Virus record (IMG/VR): IMGVR_UViG_3300030012_002750
Location: 1 to 64,000 of that record
Reading direction: 5' to 3' (one strand)
Source of the DNA: a virus
DNA: 64,000 nt
Both the position numbers and the translations under genes were made by a program. The stretch's first letter is position 1, and every line of letters starts with the position of its first letter. Shown in pieces: positions 44,601 through 56,600 of this stretch. Under the pieces are notes generated by a model that did not search any database, was not told the DNA's origin, and worked only from the letters and a program-made list of their open reading frames with translations.

Positions 44601-47600
44601 TCTCAACACTCTCACAAAGAAAATTCATTCTTCAAGATGGAAATCCTGTTGCAAATTTGGCTGATTGGATTGCTAAAAGTCAACTTACTGCTGATACAGG
44701 AATAATATTACTTGACCCACACTTTGACTCAACTTCGGTATGCGCTGATGGAACTACTATTAACGATAGATTGTTTCAATCAATAAGTTCAGTCAATCAC
44801 GATTATCAATTAGGAACTCAATACGCAAGCACACGCGCGCTTGTTGAGATACCTTTATTTCCCAATCAATTTTTTGAAGACCGCGATGCTGGAATATTCC
44901 CCGGACCGGACAACAGCATGAAATTACATCTTGATGCAACTATGACTGCTCAAGCATGGAATCCTTCACCAGTTGGTCGTCGCGCAAATGGGCGACGAGC
45001 GTTAGACTACGAAGCAGTTGGTCATTATCAATATAATATTTCACCATCTGTAAGAGCAACTATTACACAAATGACAAGAAACCCATCAACTAATACTGTA
45101 ACAGTTGATACAACGGGTAAAGTTCCAGTTTCAAGTTTTGACAGCGGTGCTGATGTTAAAGGTATAAGCACGCGAAGAACAAGAAGGATTGTATTAGGAA
45201 ATGGAGAATGGGCTTATTACGAAAGTAGTGGAACTGAAACTTTAACACTAAGCAATAAATCATCTTATTCAAGCGAAAATTTCTTTTCGAGTGTTCAAGT
45301 CGGCTCACAAGTTATAGTCGGGCAATTACCTAATGATACTCTTGCTCAACTCACAGGTAATGTTTCACACACTTCATCTGCTCAAGAGTATCGTCGTCCA
45401 TTTTATTATGACCGCGGTAGCGTTATGACACAAGGTGGTAATCTTGATTATGGTTTGCGACAATATGTTAGCGCGGTTGAGTTTAAGGCTGGACCAACTG
45501 CAAACCCGCATGTAGCAAGAATACAATCTAAAAACGCAAGGTTGACATTGCTTTCTCAAATCGCAGGTAATAATTATAGATTTACTGGTAATTTACCAAA
45601 AGGTAAATTGCCTACAAATTATAAATTCGCGGCAATAAATGAATCAACGGGTCGTAAATATGCCATAGAATATAATTCATCAACAGGTCCTACTCAAATA
45701 ACAATAGACCCTCACCCAATTTTAGATTCAACAGCACCAGCAATAGGCGCGTTATCAACAACAGCGGACACCGTTTTGACATTACTTGGTATATATTCAA
45801 CTTCTGCTACGACACTACCGTTAAAAATTGAAGATGGTATAGCAAATCAAACTTGGAATAACCCTTATTGTCCCGGCGGTCTTCGCTATGGTGATACTGT
45901 TTGGGCGAATATGCATTACACTAACCCTCATGCGATAGAGGGTTTGTTTGCTAAATCTCGCGGTGTCTATAACGAGTATGAAGTATGGCGTGGTTTTAAT
46001 GGTGGTAAAGGTGAATTGGGAGTTGAAGCACGCGATACTCTTCCGCTTGAAAATTTCCTTATTGGCGATACTTGTCTTGAAACTGCTCGCAATTATGTTC
46101 AACATGTAAACAAGACCATTGAACTTAATTGGACTGAATTAGGTCATACAAACACACCACCTATTGTTGCATACCTTGACCCGTATCTAAGCACAGAAAC
46201 ACATGCGCGTGTGTTGCTTTACGATGTAGCACACGACCGTGAATTTATCGCGTTCCATGATTTACACATGCAAGTTCAAACAAGCGCGATAACCCCAACA
46301 ATCAACGGGCTTGATGTAGCGGCAGGGTTTAGGACACAAAGAAAAGATAAAATATTAAAGACAACAACACATACACAAACAATTCATTCTGCTTCATATA
46401 CTTACGAAGACGGTGATGGTAAATCTCACTTTGTTGAAGGTGCATACGCTCACCGTAGTTGGTATTTGATGGACGAAAGTATGTTAGTCACAAGCGGTGG
46501 AGCAACGCTTCAATTCAACCGACCCAGCAGAAACACACCCCATCATATTCAATTCGGTAGCGAAACGAGTCGTTATGGACACGGTAGGTTAGAGCAATCA
46601 ACTGTTGATAGTCGCGTTCAAGTTGGTTGGACTACTGTTGGGGATGCAGAATTAAGACATGCTGAAACTATACCCTACGAAGAATCCGAAGATGTCCAAC
46701 AAAATACTATTGACAGAACAAGATTTTATGCTACTTTCTTTGATACACCCGAAGGGACGCGTGTTATATCAGCGTTCCTTTGTTTGAAAGGAAAACGCGC
46801 TACAAAAAATGATGCAAGAGAGCATTACGAAGACAGGTTGCAACATCTTGAGCATTGGACAAATATGGACTTTGTTCGCCGTCTTACGATTGATATGGGC
46901 GAAATTGGTTTAAAAGAAGGTGTCACAGATATAGAAGCGGCGGCGCGAGAAGTTGTCCGTATGATTAATCAAGGCGGTGCTGAAAACGGTCGTAGTAGTC
47001 AAAGACGACCCTCCGACCAATATCCGGGTGAAGGAGAAAGATTTGACATAAACCGTCGCTCTATTTCAGTTGGTGGAACGGATACAGAAGAGCCAACAGA
47101 TGCAACAGCCGCGCATCAACATGCTGATTTTGCCGTCACAGGTTCAACATACGACCCCGCGCCATTTTGGTTAGATACTGCATTTACATCTTTTGACCGA
47201 GGTTCACACATGGGTTATGTTCGCGCACATTTGGGTCGTGTTGTTGAAGATGCTAATGGTAATGAAGGATATAGTATTGTAATCCACAGCACAGTTCCGG
47301 GTGCTACATCAAGAAACTTTTGCGTTTGGTTAGACAATAGTAAATCTCAAGCGGAATATAAACCACAATTCCTCATTGGTCATGGTGGCCGATTCCGTAA
47401 TTTTTACTGCCGACCTCCCGAACTGGCAGGTGAAAACATGCACCCTGCGCCTATGCCCATTGACAAAAATGGAAAACCGTTTGCTCCTATTACTACACTA
47501 AGAGAGTATGTTTCATTAGATGAAGACTCCGATGAATTATTTATTAATACACATCTTGGGTTTGGTGCTAACTACAATAATGCTTACACAGGTGATACAG

Positions 47601-50600
47601 CCAATACAGGAGCAACAACTGGTCGCGCATCAAATACTGGAAACATGGAGTCGTTTGAAAATTCCGGTCAAAAATATACTATTCGCGAGGGATTACAAAC
47701 TGGAACTCACGCTTATGGAAGAGTTAACTTTGGTGGTATAGTAGCCGCAGGTATTCCCGGTTTTGCTCCCGATGCTGGGAAATGGGGTTTTGGTGAAAAC
47801 AGCAAATCTAATTCTCGTTTTACATCGTCTATATATGGTAATTATATTGCCGCTGATAGCGAAACGGGTCTTTACGCTAATTACTCATTATATGCACCTT
47901 CGATAGAAACAGACGATGATGCTATCGGCACTTCCAGTCTTTACGGTATGAAATTAGTTGACCATCGTGGTAAATCTCACATACTTAGATATATTTATAG
48001 ACGCGCTGGTGAATCTTTTTCTCACAAAAATGCTCTTATGCCTAAGACTATTGATGAAGAAACGCTAATTTATTTTGACGACCGCGATATTGCGCAAGGT
48101 GGATTTACAATAGGAACTAATATGTGGGGTATTGGTAATGACGGAACACCTTTCTTTTATACACCATCAGTCAACACAAACGGGTGGAGAGGAAATGTAT
48201 GGCGTGGTGTCCACACACCTAACGCCGGATACGCTGTGTCAATTGACCCTGCAACAGCGGCTAATACATTGACATTGAAAGCAGGGACAAATTATGGGTA
48301 TCATGGCGGTGGTATATGGCATGTTTTACCCGAAGACGACCCAACTGCAAATGTTAGAGATATGCTCGGTCATTTAGGATTCCCCGATAGTGGTTTGATA
48401 TGGTTAGCAATACCAAACTCAACCCCCAACGCTTATGAACACACAGGAGTTGTTTTTTCTTACGCATCGCGAACACACAACGGTCGCGGTGGGCCACATT
48501 CTTTCTTTGGACTACAAGGTGTTGATGCAAACACCATAGCGGCATCTTGGTTCCCCGACCAAAATAGATGTGGGCCAACAGGTATTACAGACGCGCGTAT
48601 TCCTGTTATCTTAAGTCCCCATCTTAACCAAACAACTATTATTACAGATGAATTGATTGCCGCGGCAACTAATTACGCGTTTAATGTTGACCCTAACGAA
48701 GATAACCAATTCTTTGATTGTAGCGATTTGCGCGCACCCGATGGTCGCACATACGGTGAAATACTTGGAGATAATGCGCAGACTGCTGTTAAAATAACCA
48801 AGTTCAACCAAAATAAACAAATTACACCCCTCGGTGATATGTTCACAACAACTTTATCGCGAGATTGGGGACTTCATGCGAGTAGTATGGAGTCGGCACC
48901 AATACAAGCAGACTTCGGCTCACAAACATCAATATTCGGAGGTGCGGGTCAATACGGTGGTGCAGATGCCATCTTAGACAAGTCAAAGGCTCATGGTGAT
49001 TTTGGTTATTTGCCTTACACATTGTTGCAAATCAAAACGCGTTTCAAAGGTAGTAATGCTAATACTGCAACACCAATATTTATTGACCAAACAAATAATG
49101 CTATTTCAACTGATGAATGGAAAAAACATTTACGCGGTGAAAAATTTACAAGATACAAAGGCGACCATATTACCCCATCGCTTGAATCTTCAACATATAC
49201 TATTATTGCTTTCGACGGTGCTGTTCCAAGTTCAGCCTTACCCGCTGGAACCGCCTATGACACTTATCAAGTTCATTTCCGCGACCCTGCTCATTTTGCT
49301 GTCCTTGGTCGTCAATATGCATGGCAATTGCAACACATTAGCGGTGGAACAAATCTCAATCAAGAAACTGTAACAACTAATTTTGGTGGTAAAATAGATG
49401 GTTCATGGACACCGTTTAGACGAATGGAATTAGATGAAGATACTTATTTATATGCCGCGGCACTAAGCCCTATATTAGACCCAAAAGATGCTGACAGAAG
49501 TGTATTGGCTTGGAAACATGTTGATTCAAAAGGTGATTTTAAAGATAAATTGGTCGCTGGTGAGATTTTACAACCTTTCAAATTTGATAATGATATTCAA
49601 GGATTAAGATTGAATGGTAATATTCACGGAAACCCAACAGTTTATTTCCGCGGTGCGCAAGATAGTGTTGACCATCATGTTCCGCTTTACTTTGGTGGTG
49701 GTTTTAGCGGTGTCGTAATGGACATTAACGACGGCTCTCGCGTTGATTATTCAACTCACAACAAACACCCATACGCTAAGGGGCCGACTGGTAGTGCTGG
49801 ATTGCAAGACATAGGTGAAAAAATGGGAGCATACGCGCTTCTTGACACCACAGCAATGTTCGCTATGTTCCCCGGAACTATACTTGCAAATCAACATCGT
49901 GGTGAAGCAAGCCCACCATTTGCTAATCAAGATGCTCTTCTTAGCCCCGACATTGATGGTAATACAAATACTCACACTATACCTAATACAACTTACACTA
50001 ATGTAAAAATAGCAAAACCAACACCTATCGTTCTTCGCTTTGCTCACCCATACGCGCGATATGATGATTCAGTTAATAGCGTGGCTTACATGATATTTGG
50101 TCCGGGTCAAGCAGTTCCTAAACATTGGAGCGGTGAAAGTGCTACCTTGACAACATCAGTTGAACCTTCGGCTAAATGGACTGTGGCTAATAAAATATAT
50201 ACCGCGCTTGATGGAATAGTTGGAACAACATATAACGCTGGTGTTGAGTCGGGACATTTCTTACCGAATGAATTAAGCAATACTAATTTAGATGGTGGAG
50301 GGCATCAATTTTTACCAATGACAGACGCTTACGGTGCTAAAAATATATTACCATATAGGGCATGTCGGCATTGGGAACCTTCCTATGGTTCACCAAACAC
50401 TAATTGGAATAACACATTAGCCACAGAATCAAGATATTCACATTCTCATTATTTCAAATCAACGGGAGCAAGCGGAAATACACATTCGCAATACGCTCAC
50501 CCATTTACCAATTACAAAGCACAAACATTATTCACAAACAGTTCATTTCATGTTAGTGGGTTAATTTATCATCTTGAAGGTGGATACACCGCTGGTGGTT

Positions 50601-53600
50601 CATGGTTTGATAATAGCGTTAGAAAAAACCCACCACACCCTGTAAGCGCAACGCTGGTCAATTCAGCAAACGCGGCTGTTCAATACATTGATAGAATCGG
50701 TTTGAATGCTACAATGTTCCGTGTTGGTTCACAAGTTTTAACAGATTATGACCATGATTTAGACGCGGCTGTTCCCGATGATGTGTTTTTAATTGATGCA
50801 ACGCGTTGTCAAAACAGCGAAGAATTAGGTGCAGTTGTCGCGTCGGCAATTAATACATGGCCGGGTCGCGCTAATCTTAAGGCACTTGGTGGAACTTTCT
50901 TACCGTCATTTCAAGATGCCCAAAGACAAGATAGATATGCTTGGATTGAGGTTGCGAATTTTGATAGTTATACACCTGTTTCTAATGACGGCACCGGAAT
51001 CGTAAGTGTTGTGGGTGCTAAATTACCAATGAATCTACCGGAGTTTGGTTGGATTCGCTTATCTAATGGAACCAAAACTTACTTTGGATATTACGCACAC
51101 TACGATAGAACAAATGGAACATTCATACTCGGCAGTCTTCAACACAGACATGGTTTTGGAAGATTGGAAGAGGCTGATTTTGGTGGCGCAGGTGGTGGGA
51201 ATGCGGGTGCTGGTGTGAGTGGCGCACTTGATACTTCGGCTGGTGCATTGAAAGTGTTTGTTTGGTCTAAGGCTGGCAATTTGCGATGGGATAATGGATT
51301 TCAAAATGCAACAGACGGAATACGCTCAACAAGTGCTACAAGCGAGGGTGAAGCATCTAATAGCCCATTTGACCATTATGCGACAACACAAGTTCATTTC
51401 AACGGTGCCACCGATGCCATAGATAGAACACGCGCGGTTGGTGCTGTTGGTTGGCATGGTGAGCGTTATTCTATGTTGAACAGTTTGACTATCACAGATG
51501 ATGGTCCGAAAGTAGCATCGGGTCTTGGTCCGTGGCTTCCGGCATTAGGATTTACACCATACGGTGCCGCTACCACTTGTCATTATCAAAATTCAATAGA
51601 ATGGGATTTGTTAAAAGTAAACGGAGAAGAACAAGAAGGAAATTGGGTTCCAAAGACAGGAATAAATCAAGCATTTGGGCTTCACCAACGCCATTTTATT
51701 GTTGTATCATACGAAGGAGATTTACCTATTATCGCTAAAGCATCGCGCAACGGTCAACAAACTTGTGGTGATATGTTACAACTTAAATGGTCTTCAAGCA
51801 CACAAGGTGGAACAGTTGTTGCGTATCACAATGAGCGATTCAACAATGACCGATATAGTGCTGAATCAAATGCTGGACCACATGTTGAGGCTATGACTGA
51901 CCCTGCTATGACACCACCTGCCGAACTTGACGAAGGAGTAAGTGAAGCCGAAGTTGAAGCCGCGTCGTTGTGGACATCGGCGGCGGCAACATCATTAGCG
52001 CAAGCAGAAACTTGTTTATATCCAACAGGGGATTTGTTCTACAACATAAATGAAAATAGAAACAAGGATAGAAATTACCCAGCCGATAAGATATTTGATA
52101 ATGAAGCGGTAACAGTTAGTAATCAAGGATACGAAACTTACTTTGAACACCGCTCAAAAATATACAACCATTGGAAAACAAGAAACGCGGCTCGCAATTT
52201 CTTTACTGAACATGTAGTATGGAAGCGTATGGGTGGTGGTAATGTCACATTACCTGCTCAAAACGCGCGTGGGCTTGGTTCTATTCCATGGCAGGTTCAC
52301 AAAGTTGGTAGTGAATACATTAAGTTTGGAGAAACAATATACGGCAATGTTCGCTTCTCGTTTGAAACAACCAACGCCGCTATGTATCCAATTATACAAG
52401 CCCAAGAGTTAGCACACCCAGCGTTGGCTGAACAATTCCCTTACGAAGTAAGAAATGCATTAACAATACCCAACGAAGAAATGCAATTTGAAGAAATACC
52501 AGTTGTTGATGATACAGGACAAGAACACAAGTTACCCGGTGGTTCACCGCTTGGTATTATTATTCGCGATTATGAATTAATACAAGACCGGGAAAATGAA
52601 GGTCTTGCACCCGCAGTTGCCGGTTCGGGTGTATCACCTAACATGGAAATACAATTACCCGACCACGATGAGATACCGGGCAACATTCTTGTTCGCGCAG
52701 GTTTTGATAGATTACAAGCATATCAACACGAAACGCTTGGTAGTGGTGGTCTGCAACAACCATCGCAACCATCAAATGTCGTTAGAGAATCATTTACTTC
52801 GGACGGTTCACGACCGCGAACAGAACCTTATTGGGAGCAAGACGGTTATGAACACATCAATCAAAATCCAAACAACTTCCCCGATAGCAACAATACTTTA
52901 CAATCCGAGAACATTCTTGAAACATCATACGAACCTCACGACCGCGCGTTGTATTTCCATGTAACTAAGATGGGATACACTTACACTGAACGCGAACCAT
53001 TGGCTATCATTAACAATGCTATGACGGTCAATCGTCTTACAATTGACACCATAGGAACTAACACTATTACCGCGAAAGAAACCATCATGGCTGATATTTG
53101 GAAACAAGACCCTACACCCGATGGACGCTACTTCCTTTCAGTCAATGGAACAATTGCTTCATTTACAAATGTTAGCGGTAAGCAATTCACAGGTGTTGTT
53201 TTTGCACCGGATTTCACAGCCAAAGAAAACAATCAAATCAAACCATCATTCTATATCCCCGCTGGTTCAACAAGACAATTTGCGGCACGCAGATTGCGCG
53301 ACCATGCAGAAGTAAGCGGCAACAGCCCCGACAAACCACACACTGATTGGATTGGGGTGTCTGCTGGAACAAGCCCTGCGACCGCTGTGCGCGCGGCTAA
53401 CAAACTTACACCTATGCCACTACCGCGTATGGGGCATCATTATGTTATGCCAACTATGTCTGTGATGCCCGGACATCTTGCTCACCCTCAATATCAGCAA
53501 ATATATCAAGCAAACCGCGCTTGCTATGGAGTAATTAAATATGATTCAACACAAGATATTTACAACAATGTTTTGTGGTTTTCAAGCCCTACCGCATCCC

Positions 53601-56600
53601 ACCCACCAAGTGATATACACGGTGATGGTTTTACTCTATTAACTGAAACTAAAATACGATTTGATGGATACGGTATTGCCGACGATAGCGCATCATGCAA
53701 CGCCGCGGGTGGACACAGAATACAACTTGAAGTTGGAACTAATTACAACACAGCGTTTCATTTCCCCGACCCAGCAGAAGTAGGCGCGTATCAAATTGTC
53801 ATTCAACCTAACTTGTTCAGTAAGCAATTCATGGGTAATAATGAAAATACAACATTTGCTTCAACTGATGCACCGGAAGACCCAAGTGGAACAAATACTA
53901 CCGTCACAGTTCTAACAGACCAACTTGTTGCTACGGTTGTTGCTACACAAGGTCGCGACTTGATATTATCCGAAGCAACCATGGCAGATGTGCGCGGTTG
54001 TGAAATATACCTCAATGAGATAATGCTTGACATTGACCCTTCAACACGCGAACAATTTACTAACATACCTATTCTTGGTTTGAGCAACCCGTTTGGTGTT
54101 AACGCTACATCATCGGGAGCATTTACGCGTCGCAGTTTGCCGTATTCTCCTAACATGTTTCATCGTTCATCTCCGGGTATTCCCATAACTGTTCCTTGGT
54201 GGAGCGTAGCATTTGCATCTTCAACAATCTTTACCGCTAATGCTCCGTGGAAAAGCACAGAACATTATCACCCCGATGATTACTACCATTTCTGTCGCTC
54301 AACGCTCGGTGGTGTTGGTTGTCAAACGACTATGCTTGGTTATCCTTCTGTATATCTCGATGTTTATACAGATTATTTAACATCAACAAACCCTGTTGGA
54401 ATAATCGAACACATGGACACTTCTGCAAATAAGTTATATGTTCGCAATAATACTTTATTCCCTGTTGCGGGTGTTGATTATTTCAATCATAGATTAACAA
54501 TTATTAGCGCAAACGGAACGCGACACGATGCAACTTATACAAATAGAGGATATATTAGTGGCGTTGGTTTAACCGACGGTGCTGTTGTATTTCATAATGT
54601 AGTTAATGTCGCTGGTGCAGGTGATTTTCAAACAAATGCAACAAAAGGTCTTGAAGTAAGATTAACAAGAAAATACGGTTTTGATGATTCAAAAGAAATT
54701 TACACAGATTCTCAATCAAGTATTGCTACGCGCAACTTACCACAGTTATTATCGGGAACGCGAGATACTAACAGCCTACATTTACCCGACGCGTATCTTT
54801 GTATGTGGCATTACAATCTTGGTCGCCCTATGACTTGGTATTCCGATTCAAGGACAAATAACAGCGATGCGGCAGTTGATAAGAAAGCATACAATCATGC
54901 ACCGGAACACTTTGAGATGGTTCATTATCACGAATTCGCATACGCTATGAGCGATGGTCCATTTAAATTCCGAGCAAAAAGTATAGAAAATTATACAGGT
55001 GGTCTTACTGATACATATTCTGTTAGTGCTTTAGCACACCAAGCAGGGACAGATGGTAAATCGCGCAAATATAATTTTGGTGCGTTTTGGCCGGGTGGAC
55101 ATCGCTTTGGTGCGCAGATGAGTTCACTTACTCTTTATGGAACAGCCGCTCCGGGTTGGCGCGATAAGTGGGATAACCCTAACATTAAGCAGGTATCCGA
55201 CGCAAAAGGTTTGACTGTAACTAACGGCGATGTTGAAACAATCACCGATTCGCTGTTCAGCAAGAATGTGCATAAACAAGCAGGTTGGGGATACCGTATA
55301 TCAGTAAGACAACCTTACAACAGACCAAGATGGGCTATCAAAGCAAATCAAGGTTTGCGCGACCCTCATGCGTATTATCACTTCCATGCCGAAGGACCAT
55401 TTGTTAGTAGCCAAGAAGTCACTACGCGCACAAATACACAATCGGAAGACCTTAATACTACACTAACAACCATTACCCAACCGGATTATACAGGTATTAT
55501 AGAAAGACAAACTAACGCTTCCGCGCTTATTAATAATGATTTAAGAGGTCAACAAGTAAGATATAGCGATGGTCGTCGTATGACCAAAGGGTTTGGTTGC
55601 GCTGTTCGCAACATACGAAACCCAACAACAGCGATTCGCAAGTTTCATGCAGACACACCCGCTGGATTTAAAGCCGGAACAGATGTTGTTGACCAGCGTG
55701 TTAACCTCGCTCTTGCTCAAGCACATTACATGGTTGATTGGTGGGGCAACACAACGGGTGAAGAGGTAAGACGATTCCCTGTGCGCGGGTTTGGTATTCG
55801 CCCATCATGGGACCCCGAAGATGCATACCGCGCTACGGACAGAACTAAAGTTGCTGAAACTATGTATAATGACACAACAGGTGTGAATCTTGCGGAAGCA
55901 GAAGTTAATTTCTTTGACCCTGCTACTGCAAAGCGAGTCGGCGACCGTGGTGATGGACGCGGTGTGCGATACCCAACATACTTTAACGAAGATATACTAC
56001 AAGATGTATCCGAAGATATGCGACCGTTTGGATTAGTATTATCTCATCATACAAGTGAACCTCCATTTACAACAGGATTTATGCGCCCTGCTAATATTGC
56101 GTTAGAATCATTTGAAGTTCCAAGAGGTATAAGCGCAAGATTAGAAATTGCGGGTGATGATGGTCTATTGAAGCGTGAAGCAAATGTAGGAAGCAATATT
56201 GAGAAAACAAATTTTGACTTTATGATAGAACCAATTGCAAAATCAAAACCCCGTATTGGAATTGACGGCATGAGCGTTGTTGAAAATGATGGTAATATAT
56301 CTCCGCGATATGTTGTTGCAAGCACAGAAGCAACCAGTTTGCACACGGATAGGCAAGCAGGTCAGCGTTTCATATTCTCCGGTGGAGTATCAACAGCGAA
56401 TCGCGCACTAAGTGATTTAAGATTAGATACACTAAACTTTTCTTCAAGTAAGCAAGTTATGAAGTTCGGAACAACGCATGGTATTCCTCCGATTGGTGGA
56501 ACTTACATTATGGAACTTTCATCGGAAGGTGCGCCAATAAACGACTTTGGTTGGGGTGCTTCAAGTGGTGTTACAACCAATCCTTATCAAACTTCTAACC